The notes under the pieces: generated by a model
Told to the model about the DNA's origin: nothing
Databases searched by the model: none
What the model saw: the letters and a program-made list of their open reading frames with translations, nothing else
Part shown: piece by piece, positions 1-6,002 of the stretch
Layout: each line of letters begins with the position of its first letter
How positions within the stretch are numbered: position 1 is the first letter of the stretch
Made by a program: the position numbers and the translations under genes
Assembly (NCBI GenBank): GCA_900545995.1
Contig: URBM01000076.1
Location: forward strand, 1 to 9,432
From: an uncultured Collinsella sp.
GTDB taxonomy: Bacteria; Actinomycetota; Coriobacteriia; Coriobacteriales; Coriobacteriaceae
DNA length: 9,432 nucleotides
Direction of reading: 5' to 3'

Positions 1-43
1 TCCTGAGATGTCTCGTGGGCTCGGAGATGTGTATAAGAGACAG
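1..43 (+). other. Untrimmed Illumina Nextera adapter with i7 index (not genomic)
   Basis: Bases 10-24 read GTCTCGTGGGCTCGG and bases 25-43 read AGATGTGTATAAGAGACAG. Together these are the Nextera Read 2 adapter ending in the Tn5 mosaic end. Bases 2-9, CCTGAGAT, lie exactly where the 8-base i7 index sits in the full adapter and match, from memory, index N715 of the Nextera XT v2 set; base 1 is the last T of the flow-cell part. The block is library-preparation sequence left on a contig end. The peptide it encodes in frame (starting MSRGLGDVYKRQ) is an artefact and must not be counted as the N-terminus of the next gene. Confidence 0.97.
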
Positions 44-568
44 GTCGAGGGCCATCCCGATAACGTCGCCCCCGCTATCCTGGGCGGCGCCGTCTGCTCC
101 TTTACGCCGACCGATTCGCTCCCCCAGTGCCTGCGTTACGAGGTGAGCGACCGTTTGCGTTTTATTACCGTGATTCCGCCCTACGAGGTGCACACGAGTG
201 AGGCGCGCAAGGTCGTGCCACAGGAAATTCCGCTCTCCACCGCCGTGTGGCAGATGGGCCGCATCGCCGGCATGACGCGCGGCTTGGAGACTGGTGACCT
301 GGACCTGATTGCCGCCGCTAATGACGACCGCATTCAGGAACCCTATCGTCGCCGCTTGATTCCCGACTACAACGCCGTGCGCGACACCTGCCTTAACGGC
401 GGCGCTAAGACCATCTGGATCAGTGGCTCGGGCTCGACCCTCATGGCTGTGACCGACGACACCATCGTGGCAAAGTTCCTGCAGGTCAAGCTGCGTGAGC
501 AGTTCCCCAAGTGCGACACGCACATTCTGACGTGCGACACGGAAGGCGCCCAGATCGAATACCTGTAG
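44..568 (+). CDS. thrB: Homoserine kinase, 3' part (5' end cut off by contig end)
   Basis: ThrB phosphorylates homoserine to O-phosphohomoserine using ATP, the step before threonine synthase in cytoplasmic threonine biosynthesis. About 174 codons remain, beginning at the conserved EGHPDN-VAPAILGG segment of the GHMP kinase family (homoserine kinase branch), and including ISGSGSTLMAV (the C-terminal glycine-rich GHMP motif) at 415-450. A complete ThrB is around 290-320 residues, so roughly the first 40 percent, with the start codon and the first substrate-binding segment, is missing. Any start codon inside the adapter is spurious; the genomic frame begins at base 44 (GTC). The stop TAG at 566-568 lies inside the outer arm of a long palindrome. 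The upstream neighbour (often hom or thrC in this pathway) is not visible. Confidence 0.93.
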   Translation, partial: VEGHPDNVAPAILGGAVCSFTPTDSLPQCLRYEVSDRLRFITVIPPYEVHTSEARKVVPQEIPLSTAVWQMGRIAGMTRGLETGDLDLIAAANDDRIQEPYRRRLIPDYNAVRDTCLNGGAKTIWISGSGSTLMAVTDDTIVAKFLQVKLREQFPKCDTHILTCDTEGAQIEYL

Positions 569-744
569 TCGCCGTCCCGTATACCCGCCGGGGAGGCCAG
601 GGGCTTTGCCCCCAAATCGTCCTCGGACATGGCAGGACCCCCGCTGCGCACTTCGTGCGGCGGGGGCCCTGCCGTCCTGCGGAAAGATTTGGGGGCAAAG
701 CCCCTGGCCTCCCCTACGTTAACTTCGCTGACGGCGGCTACAGG
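562..744. repeat. Large nested palindrome (REP/MITE-like) between convergent genes
   Basis: Three layers of inverted repeat share nearly one axis. The outer arms 562-576 and 730-744 pair over 15 positions, with one G-T wobble. The middle arms 590-618 and 686-714 are perfect complements over 29 bases. Each contains its own small hairpin, GGGGC-TTT-GCCCC at 600-612 and GGGGC-AAA-GCCCC at 692-704. The centre (631-673) forms another GC-rich hairpin closed by GGCAGG/CCTGCC with a TTC tip. The outer left arm contains the thrB stop codon. No U-run follows directly, so it is not a standard terminator, though it could stop or stabilise transcripts from both sides. The rest of the 569-850 gap holds nothing else I can support. 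Confidence 0.85.
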
Positions 745-850
745 GACCTACACTCTGGAAAGTCGCCGGGCTGATAGTTGCTTTTTATTGATAGAGGCTC
801 TTACTAGGTTGGAGCACTTCCTAGAGGCGGGCTTCGACTGTGTGCATGGT

Positions 851-1549
851 TTACGCGGCGCTGGGTTCTTTGTATTCGAAGACTGGTTCTAGGAGGTCTT
901 CGATGTTGCAGTGGAGGGCTTTTGCTATGGCTCTTACGCTTGTTACCGAAGCTTCGTTGATGTTTCTCTGACGCTGCTCGTACATTTGGATTGAGCGGAG
1001 TGACACACCCGATTCGTATGCTAGGTCTTGCTGGGTTTTCTTAAGCTTCTTTCTTGCTAATGCAAGTTTTGTTTGCCTGGACGCTTTCTTCGCCATATCG
1101 CAGACGAGACGAGCCACGCGTTCCTCCGAGGCTTCGTGCCAGGGGTAGTACAGACTGCGTAGCACATCAAATGGAACGACATGCAGCAAATCTTCGAAAG
1201 ACTCTCCTAGGCGCCACTGAAGGTATGCCAATATCCAGCCTGTCCAATATTCCGGTGTCTTTTCGAATCGGTAGGTTCGATTTGGCATCGGCCTTGATTG
1301 ATAGCCCGACCTTTCGGCGATAAGCGCGAACAGCTCAACACCCGATTTTCCCGACACTACCCATGCGTTGCCGCGTTCGAACTCGCGAGCTACGCCGCTC
1401 AGGCAAAAGAGTTCAGCAACTTCCGATCCTTCTGCTCCATAATCGTTAACGGCATAGTCAAAGCAGTCGCCGAGGTTGTTCATTGCGTCCTCGAGGTAGT
1501 AGACGGGGTATGTCCTACTCGGCCCACAATCCGTTAACTCTTGGATCAT
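851..1549 (-). CDS. XRE-family helix-turn-helix protein, probable antitoxin/repressor partner of the DUF3990 protein
   Basis: A 232-residue protein with a C-terminal Cro/XRE helix-turn-helix at about residues 162-221 (LARKKLKKTQQDLAYESGVS, then SIQMYEQRQR and AIAKALHCNIEDLLE). It should bind DNA as a dimer. The first 150 residues form a separate domain that I do not recognise by name; it begins with RTYPVYYLEDAMNNLGDCFD and has a WTGWILAYLQW stretch. I infer that it contacts the partner protein. The start ATG at 1549 has a strong GGGAGGG site (1559-1565) nine bases upstream, inside the end of the upstream gene, and the two genes overlap by 35 bp. This is the layout of a translationally coupled toxin-antitoxin pair with the toxin first. 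Function as an antitoxin is inferred from context; the HTH is seen directly. Confidence 0.8.
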   Translation of the reverse strand: MIQELTDCGPSRTYPVYYLEDAMNNLGDCFDYAVNDYGAEGSEVAELFCLSGVAREFERGNAWVVSGKSGVELFALIAERSGYQSRPMPNRTYRFEKTPEYWTGWILAYLQWRLGESFEDLLHVVPFDVLRSLYYPWHEASEERVARLVCDMAKKASRQTKLALARKKLKKTQQDLAYESGVSLRSIQMYEQRQRNINEASVTSVRAIAKALHCNIEDLLEPVFEYKEPSAA

Positions 1550-2198
1550 TTAAATCAACCCTCCCTGTCATCAAATCCCTAATGTAGACACCCTCAGAGT
1601 CGAACCCATTCACAGTTTCCAAGTACTTGCGCCGCGCGTTCTGCTCTCGCTTAAAGCGCTTGGGATAATACTCAGATCCCAACGCCTGCTTCCATTCGCG
1701 GAATCTGATTGCTGAGAACGCGCGCTCGCTCATAAGAGCGTATTGGATGCCCAAATCGCCCAAACGCATAATGAGTTGCAGTTGCCTAAGTGAGATCATG
1801 CCGTTGACAAACTGTCTTGCAAACGAGAAATAAGAATCGTCTGCGCGATAGCCTCGAATAACGTCATAAGGAGAAACATCAATTAAGCAGTTATCAAGTA
1901 AATAGCGAAGCCCCTCGCGTGCTACTGGCGTTGAAACATTGAACTCTCTGTTATTCGCCAGAATTGCAAGCCAGTTGAGAATCGAGAACTCACCTGATTC
2001 CAAATCCAAAATCGCAAGGCCATCTAAATCAAGCTCATATCGATTGGCAATGCCATCGGCCTCGGTCCGGCATGCCCATTCCATCGCCATTTCCTCATGT
2101 GGCGTGCAATAAAACCCACGACCATAGTCATTGAATTGTCTGCATTTATCCAACGACGGATGCTCGACAACAACCTCCGACCCGTGCCAAAGCTCCAT
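1515..2198 (-). CDS. DUF3990 family protein, ADP-ribosyltransferase-like putative toxin
   Basis: A 227-residue protein starting MELWHGSEVV. The N-terminal part, with LWHGS (H5), then DYGRGFYCT (residues 24-32) and a following EEMAMEWA helix, is the DUF3990 pattern. It resembles the H-G-[ST] ... G-x-G-x-Y core of PARP/diphtheria-type ADP-ribosyltransferases. Later family-like segments are DVIRGYRADD (112-121) and QYALMSERA (152-160), whose Q152 or E159 could supply the third catalytic position. I infer an NAD-using toxin; the target is unknown. I chose the ATG at 2198 because GGAGG (2204-2208) stands five bases upstream, whereas an upstream ATG at 2216 has no such site. The gene overlaps the XRE gene by 35 bp and lies 18 bp from a double palindrome, suggesting autoregulation. 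It looks more AT-rich than its neighbours, which fits horizontal gain. Confidence 0.78.
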   Translation of the reverse strand: MELWHGSEVVVEHPSLDKCRQFNDYGRGFYCTPHEEMAMEWACRTEADGIANRYELDLDGLAILDLESGEFSILNWLAILANNREFNVSTPVAREGLRYLLDNCLIDVSPYDVIRGYRADDSYFSFARQFVNGMISLRQLQLIMRLGDLGIQYALMSERAFSAIRFREWKQALGSEYYPKRFKREQNARRKYLETVNGFDSEGVYIRDLMTGRVDLNDPRVNGLWAE

Positions 2199-2203
2199 TG
2201 TGA

Positions 2204-2208
2204 CCTCC
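2204..2208 (-). promoter_or_regulatory. Ribosome binding site of the DUF3990 gene
   Basis: GGAGG on the - strand, five bases before the ATG at 2198. It decides between that start and the in-frame ATG at 2216, which would place this site inside the coding sequence. Confidence 0.75.
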
Positions 2209-2216
2209 AAATACAA

Positions 2217-2263
2217 ATATCACCCCAGTGATAGTGTACCAACAACTATCACTGGGGTGATAT
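2217..2263. promoter_or_regulatory. Double-palindrome operator upstream of the toxin-antitoxin-like operon
   Basis: Two perfect 19-bp inverted arms (2217-2235 and 2245-2263) are separated by 9 bases. Each arm contains its own 16-bp dyad, TATCAC-N4-GTGATA, at 2218-2233 and 2247-2262, with centres 29 bp apart, close to three helical turns. This nested symmetry is what two dimers of an HTH repressor would bind side by side. It lies directly before the DUF3990-XRE operon, so the XRE protein is the natural ligand. No other copy of the motif is seen in the window. The symmetry is seen directly; the protein-binding role is inferred. Confidence 0.8.
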
Positions 2264-2289
2264 AGATAGATGCAACTATTGCCTGCCAA
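2261..2289 (-). promoter_or_regulatory. Candidate promoter of the DUF3990-XRE operon
   Basis: On the - strand TTGGCA (2284-2289) lies 17 bases before TCTATA (2261-2266). The -35 is close to consensus and the -10 is weak. The -10 abuts the right half of the double palindrome, so repressor binding there would block transcription. An alternative pair, TTGGTA with TATTTG inside the palindrome, cannot be excluded. Confidence 0.35.
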
Positions 2290-2310
2290 GAGCCCTTACT
2301 AGAGGCAGGC
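2281..2310 (-). terminator. Possible stem-loop at the end of engB
   Basis: GCCTGCC (2281-2287) and GGCAGGC (2304-2310) are complementary and enclose the engB stop codon region. The stem is only 7 bp, the loop is 16 nt and no U-run follows, so this is a weak candidate for transcription termination after engB. Confidence 0.25.
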
Positions 2311-2889
2311 CTCGGCGATGCGCTTTTTGAGTTCGTCGATGCCGATACCGGTCTGGGAGCTTGTGATGATCACGTTTTCGGCAGGGACGTTGAGCTGCTT
2401 TTTGATGGCTGCTGCCTGGCGGGCCTGTTGGGTGCGGCTGAGCTTGTCGGCCTTGGTGAGGCAGACGATAAAGTTGAACTCGTTGCCCTGCAGGTAGTCG
2501 ATCATGTCATGGTCGAGCTTACTGGGGTCGTGACGAATATCCACCAGCGATACGACCAGGTTAAAGCTGCGCTCGGAGTCAAAGAAGTCGCCGATGAGCT
2601 CGGCCCAGCGGTCGCGCTCGGCCTTGGAACGGCGGGCGAAACCGTAACCCGGCAGGTCGACAAAGTGCACGTCGTCGGCCTCGAAGAAGTTGATGTTGCT
2701 CGTCTTGCCCGGTGTGCTCGAAACCTTGACGAGGTTCTTGCGGCCAAAAAGCTTGTTCATGATCGACGACTTGCCCACGTTGGAGCGGCCGACGAAGCTC
2801 ACCTCGGGGCAAGTGGACTCGGGAATCTGCGAAACCTTGCCATAGCTGGCAACGAACTTGGCAAGCTGGTAGTTAATGGAATCGGCCAT
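2299..2889 (-). CDS. engB: Ribosome biogenesis GTP-binding protein EngB/YsxC
   Basis: EngB (YihA/YsxC) is a TrmE-Era-type GTPase that assists late assembly of the 50S ribosomal subunit in the cytoplasm and is usually essential. All G motifs are visible in order: G1 GRSNVGKS (about residues 34-41), G2 TPGKT (59-63), G3 DLPGYG (78-83), G4 TKAD (145-148) and G5 SSQTG near 177. Length is 196 residues, normal for the family. The frame can be extended two codons to a GTG at 2895, but the ideal Shine-Dalgarno AAGGAG (2895-2900) overlaps that GTG and lies five bases before the ATG at 2889, which is therefore the start. It follows mtnN by 39 bp in the same direction, so the two are probably co-transcribed. 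Confidence 0.95.
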   Translation of the reverse strand: MADSINYQLAKFVASYGKVSQIPESTCPEVSFVGRSNVGKSSIMNKLFGRKNLVKVSSTPGKTSNINFFEADDVHFVDLPGYGFARRSKAERDRWAELIGDFFDSERSFNLVVSLVDIRHDPSKLDHDMIDYLQGNEFNFIVCLTKADKLSRTQQARQAAAIKKQLNVPAENVIITSSQTGIGIDELKKRIAEACL

Positions 2890-2894
2890 GGACA

Positions 2895-2900
2895 CTCCTT
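2895..2900 (-). promoter_or_regulatory. Ribosome binding site deciding the engB start
   Basis: AAGGAG on the - strand, five bases before the ATG at 2889. It overlaps the alternative GTG start at 2893-2895, which rules that start out. Confidence 0.8.
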
Positions 2901-2928
2901 GGTCGTAGGTTCTTACAAAAAAAGCGCG

Positions 2929-3669
2929 CTAATAGATAGCAGCGATACGGCGAACGATATCGAGCGTAATGCCACTCGCGGTGCGGGCATACTCGAACAG
3001 GTCGAACTCGCGGTCGCAAATCGCATCGTACGCCTCGTCACAATTATCGCTGATAGCGCGCAGCACCAGGCAATCGACACCATTTTTGGTTGCGACGTGG
3101 GCAATTGCCGCGCCCTCCATGCCGACACAATCGGCATGCGTCGCCTCGATAGCGTCGTTGCGCATGGCGGCGCCCGTCACAAAGCGGTTACCCGTGGCAA
3201 TCGTGCCGACCAGGAACTGCTTTGCGCCCTCGTTCGAAGCTGCTGCATTTGTCGAAGCATCAACAAACCCACGCTCAGCAAGCACATCGGCAGCAATATC
3301 GACCAGCGCAGGCGTCGAGCCAAACTCCTCGAGCCCCGGTGCAGACTCGGCGATAAGCGCAGTATCGGTATCCAGATAGCGCAGGCATTTGCCGATGACC
3401 ACGTCGTCGATATGGAGCTTGGGGTTCAAACCGCCCGCGATACCCGAAAGCACAACTGCCTGCGGAGCATACTTGCTAATGAGGTGCTGTGTTGCGGCGG
3501 CAGCGTTCACCGTGCCCATACCCGCCGTCGTGGCGACAATCGACAGGCCGTCGAGCCCGCCGGTCACAACGTTCAAGCCCGCCTCCTGTACCATGCAAAC
3601 GTCGCTCAGCTCTTCCTTAATCTGCATGATCTCTTTTTCGAGCGCACCGATAATCGCGATGGTAGCCAT
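2929..3669 (-). CDS. mtnN: 5'-methylthioadenosine/S-adenosylhomocysteine nucleosidase
   Basis: This enzyme cleaves the glycosidic bond of methylthioadenosine and S-adenosylhomocysteine, recycling by-products of polyamine synthesis and methylation. The N-terminus ATIAIIGALEKE matches the E. coli Pfs/MtnN start, with Glu13 at the position of its Glu12. SGIAGGL (about 75-81) is the nucleoside phosphorylase-family glycine loop. CVGMEGAA (about 181-188) and RAISDNCD (about 204-211), with the catalytic Asp at about 208, complete the active site. Length is 246 residues, slightly longer than the usual 230. I chose the ATG at 3669, with GGGGA six bases or less upstream, over a TTG four codons earlier that lacks a site. 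No luxS is adjacent, so an AI-2 role is not supported here. It likely heads a two-gene operon with engB. Confidence 0.93.
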   Translation of the reverse strand: MATIAIIGALEKEIMQIKEELSDVCMVQEAGLNVVTGGLDGLSIVATTAGMGTVNAAAATQHLISKYAPQAVVLSGIAGGLNPKLHIDDVVIGKCLRYLDTDTALIAESAPGLEEFGSTPALVDIAADVLAERGFVDASTNAAASNEGAKQFLVGTIATGNRFVTGAAMRNDAIEATHADCVGMEGAAIAHVATKNGVDCLVLRAISDNCDEAYDAICDREFDLFEYARTASGITLDIVRRIAAIY

Positions 3670-3747
3670 ACCATTCCCCAAACCTATACGAAATTCTCAA
3701 CCAAGGTATGGTACCAGCATTTTGTTTGACCTCGCCAAACGAACACG

Positions 3748-3948
3748 CTAAGCCAGCGCAGCTCGCGTATCAAACAGAGCCTTTGCAATCGCAGCCGTAA
3801 CCTCGCTCGAGCGGTCGCTCCACGGCATCGATGTCATGACGCTCATGACATAGGTACGGCCATCGATGTCGATAAGGCCCGCATCGCATGTCGAATAGCA
3901 ACCGTCCTCGCTGATCCAACCCGCCTTGTTGCACATCTTAAAGGGTAG
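3748..3948 (-). pseudogene. 3' remnant of a beta-lactamase-like serine hydrolase
   Basis: About 65 open codons end in TAG at 3748-3750 and encode NKAGWISEDGCYSTCDAGLI, then a strand reading GRTYVMSVMTSM and a C-terminal helix. This is the end of the class A beta-lactamase/penicillin-binding fold: NKAGW sits where the K-[TS]-G box belongs, here KAG, followed by the paired strands of the core sheet and the last helix. The catalytic SxxK and the rest of the protein (expected total about 250-300 residues or more) are absent. The frame runs into TGA at 3949-3951, only 16 bases from the pflA stop. An ATG at 3936 has no ribosome site, so I regard this as a decayed fragment, not a small gene. Family assignment rests on this short piece only. 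Confidence 0.6.
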
Positions 3949-3967
3949 TCAATTTGGGACGGGCTTG

Positions 3968-4786
3968 TTAGCCGATGGCCGACCTGAGCTCCGCACGGCG
4001 CTTTTTCATACCGGTCATAACGGCATTGCGCAGCTCGGGCATGCGCGCGGTATCCATCTGGGGCACGCCCTCAAGCTTATAGGGAATGCCCAGTTGCTCG
4101 TACTTGACGACACCCATCGTGTGATACGGCAGCATCTCCAGGCCGACCACGTTATGCCACGGGGCAATCAGGCGGCCGAGCGCCTCGCACTCCTCCACCG
4201 TGTCGGTAATGCCCGGCACCACCACGTGGCGAATAACAACCTTAATCTTGCGACGGGCAAGCTCATCGCCAAACGCCAAGATGCGTGCGGGATCGCAACC
4301 AGTCAGCTTTTTATGCTCGACCGGGTCGGCATGCTTAATATCGAGCAGTACCATGTCGGTCTCGTTGAGCACGGCATCGAACTTCTCGGGGTGGTTGGGG
4401 TCAAATGCATAGCCACAGCTATCTAGGCAGGTATGTACACGACCATCGGGGTTGTTGTGCATTGCACGGAACAGGTCGGCCAAAAACTCAGGCTGTAGGA
4501 GCGGCTCGCCGCCGGACACCGTAATGCCACCGCTGCGATAGAACTCGTGGTTACTCTGGAACTCGTCCATCAGATGCTCGACGGTCACCATGGTGCCGCC
4601 GTTAACCGACCAGGTATCGGGATTGTGGCAATACGCGCAGCGCATGGGACAGCCCTGAACAAACACCACAAAGCGGATGCCGGGTCCGTCGACCGTTCCC
4701 ATCGTCTCGATTGAATGCACGCGGCCTAGGGCAAATGCGGAATCCTCAGGACGAGCGTCCACACCCTCAAGCGTCATCTCAGCCAT
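3968..4786 (-). CDS. pflA: Pyruvate formate-lyase activating enzyme (radical SAM)
   Basis: PflA uses a [4Fe-4S] cluster and S-adenosylmethionine to place the glycyl radical on pyruvate formate-lyase, switching on anaerobic conversion of pyruvate to formate and acetyl-CoA. The segment TVDGPGIRFVVFVQGCPMRC followed by AYCHNPDTW carries the radical SAM CxxxCxxC triad (about Cys46, Cys50, Cys53), and SGGEPLL (about 91-97) is the SAM-contact motif. Further family segments are DIKHADP and VVIRHVVVPGITD. Length is 272 residues, a little longer than the usual 245-265 because of an N-terminal extension. I chose the ATG at 4786, with AAGG eight bases upstream; a TTG at 4816 would swallow the AAGGAG at 4803-4808. 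pflB is not beside it: the upstream gene is degV, and an inverted repeat stands before pflA. Confidence 0.92.
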   Translation of the reverse strand: MAEMTLEGVDARPEDSAFALGRVHSIETMGTVDGPGIRFVVFVQGCPMRCAYCHNPDTWSVNGGTMVTVEHLMDEFQSNHEFYRSGGITVSGGEPLLQPEFLADLFRAMHNNPDGRVHTCLDSCGYAFDPNHPEKFDAVLNETDMVLLDIKHADPVEHKKLTGCDPARILAFGDELARRKIKVVIRHVVVPGITDTVEECEALGRLIAPWHNVVGLEMLPYHTMGVVKYEQLGIPYKLEGVPQMDTARMPELRNAVMTGMKKRRAELRSAIG

Positions 4787-4819
4787 TCCCGCTACCTTGC
4801 CTCTCCTTGGATGCAACCA

Positions 4820-4891
4820 ATTAAAATGCCAGAGCCATTCTAGCCCATGCGCTTGCGTTTAAACGTCTCGGGCTAGAATGGCACGTTTTAA
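4820..4891. repeat. Inverted repeat upstream of pflA (terminator or operator)
   Basis: GCCATTCTAGCCC (4834-4846) and its exact complement (4870-4882) form a 13-bp stem, flanked outside by ATTAAAA (4820-4826) and TTTTAAT (4885-4891). The loop contains the palindrome CGTTTAAACG (4856-4865). A-rich before and T-rich after the stem would suit a bidirectional intrinsic terminator ending the degV transcript, but both arms also hold TAGAAT, a near-consensus -10, so a regulated pflA promoter is an alternative. It ends 34 bp before the pflA start. Confidence 0.6.
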
Positions 4892-4960
4892 TCTATCCCC
4901 CATCACCATGGCTGGGGGCTACGTCGAGATGTCAGGCTGGAGAACGCTCGCCTGCGACCT

Positions 4961-5815
4961 TTACGCCTTAAGCGTGAGCACCGCACCGAAGGCGGTCGGG
5001 CCGCAGTGGCTCGAGATGACGCCACCAACCTGAGTCCAGGTGACGTCCTTAAAGCCAAGATCGTGTGCATAGACTTCCATGTCGTCGCGCAGCTCCTGGG
5101 AAAGGCCCACCGAATACGCCAGCCCAATGTGCGAGTAGTCAATCTCGCCCTTGGCGACCATGTGATCAATAAAGGCGCGGGCGCACTTGAGCATAGAGCC
5201 GCGAAACTTCTTAGTCGCCACGAACTTGCCGCCCGTTACCTCAATGCAGGGCTTGATCTTGAGCAGATGGGCACCGAGGAATGCCACGTTGGACAAACGA
5301 CCGCCCGCCTTAAGGAAGGCAAGATCAGTAGGAACAAAGCCCAGCAGCACGCGGTCCATGACGGAGTTCGTAAATGCAAAGATCTCGTCGACGGTGGCAT
5401 CGGGACGAGCCTCAATATACTTGGCGGTCTCGACGGCAACCAACGACTGACCCACCGAGACAAAGCGCGTGTCCATGGAGAACACGTAGTCGCGCCCCTT
5501 AGCTGCAATCTTGGAGGACTGATGTGAGCAGGTCGTGACTTCGGAATACGCGAGATGCAAAATGGTCGCGTCGGGCTGCTCAGCGTGAATGCGGTCGTAC
5601 ACGTGAGCAAAATCCGCAGGCGCGCAGCCACTGGTCTTGGGCATCACGCCAAACTCATTGCAGCGCGAATAAATCTCGAGCGGATCGATCGAGCCGTCCT
5701 CGACGGTCTCGTCGCCAATCGTGACATGCATAGGCACGCGCACGATGCCGTAGCGCTCGCAGAGCTCCGGCGTCACATCCGACCCAGACTCGACCACGAT
5801 TACGTACTTGCCCAT
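4961..5815 (-). CDS. DegV family fatty-acid-binding protein (FakB-like)
   Basis: DegV/FakB proteins hold a single fatty acid in a buried pocket; in Firmicutes FakB presents it to the kinase FakA for use in phospholipid synthesis. Visible family features are the N-terminal strand YVIVVESGSDVTPE (4-17), TSGCAPADF (61-69) whose Thr/Ser contact the lipid carboxylate, DTRFVSVGQS (115-124), and FLKAGGRLSN (167-176) followed by LLKIKPCIEVTGGKF. Length is 284 residues, normal for the family. The frame stays open to an ATG at 5887, but the family's first strand begins at the ATG at 5815. The site upstream is weak (GGGT about 11 bases before), so the start is less certain than the product. No fakA homologue is in the window. 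pflA lies downstream in the same direction, across an inverted repeat. Confidence 0.88.
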   Translation of the reverse strand: MGKYVIVVESGSDVTPELCERYGIVRVPMHVTIGDETVEDGSIDPLEIYSRCNEFGVMPKTSGCAPADFAHVYDRIHAEQPDATILHLAYSEVTTCSHQSSKIAAKGRDYVFSMDTRFVSVGQSLVAVETAKYIEARPDATVDEIFAFTNSVMDRVLLGFVPTDLAFLKAGGRLSNVAFLGAHLLKIKPCIEVTGGKFVATKKFRGSMLKCARAFIDHMVAKGEIDYSHIGLAYSVGLSQELRDDMEVYAHDLGFKDVTWTQVGGVISSHCGPTAFGAVLTLKA

Positions 5816-5899
5816 TAATATCACGACCCATCTCGACATTGGCTTTTCAATACATGACACGCGCGCCGCGCTGTTGCACAACGGCATCTAAGCGCCAAA

Positions 5900-5938
5900 G
5901 AGACGCCGCCCCTTGCGCACAACAAAGGACAGCGTCTC
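5900..5938 (-). other. Weak stem-loop in the leader upstream of degV
   Basis: GAGACGC (5900-5906) and GCGTCTC (5932-5938) pair over 7 bp with a 25-nt loop and are followed on the - strand by only TTT. It lies in the 275-bp gap between scrB and degV and could be a poor terminator for scrB or part of a degV leader. The pairing is seen; function is a guess. Confidence 0.3.
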
Positions 5939-5964
5939 CCTGGAAAACTCCGTGCTTATCTGAG

Positions 5965-5993
5965 ATTCTACACAGTTTATTAAGGAGTGTTAC
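5965..5993 (-). promoter_or_regulatory. Candidate promoter of degV
   Basis: On the - strand GTAACA (5988-5993) stands exactly 17 bases before TAGAAT (5965-5970), 4/6 and 5/6 matches to sigma-70 consensus. The resulting leader to the ATG at 5815 would be about 140 nt and would include the 5900-5938 stem-loop. Confidence 0.35.
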
Positions 5994-6002
5994 TTATTCC
6001 GC

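Noticed and set aside
8..43. ATG at base 8 as the start of homoserine kinase
   Set aside because: The start lies in the sequencing adapter; the true N-terminus of ThrB is missing.
779..789. T-run (CTTTTTATT) as the end of a thrB terminator
   Set aside because: No stable hairpin lies directly upstream of it; the palindrome ends 35 bases earlier.
804..824. CTAGG...CCTAG inverted repeat as terminator of the XRE gene
   Set aside because: Only a 5-bp stem and no U-run on the - strand.
511..892. Two + strand 87-codon frames and two - strand frames across the palindrome
   Set aside because: Their coding is produced by the palindromic repeat arms; no ribosome sites or domains are seen.
2428..3729. 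A 433-codon open frame on the + strand
   Set aside because: It runs exactly antisense to engB and mtnN, both of which have complete motifs and good starts; its translation shows no recognisable domain. Long antisense frames are expected from GC-rich codon bias.
4897..4918. CCCCC...GGGGG hairpin after degV
   Set aside because: The stem is 6 bp at most and no U-run follows; the adjacent 4820-4891 repeat is a better candidate.
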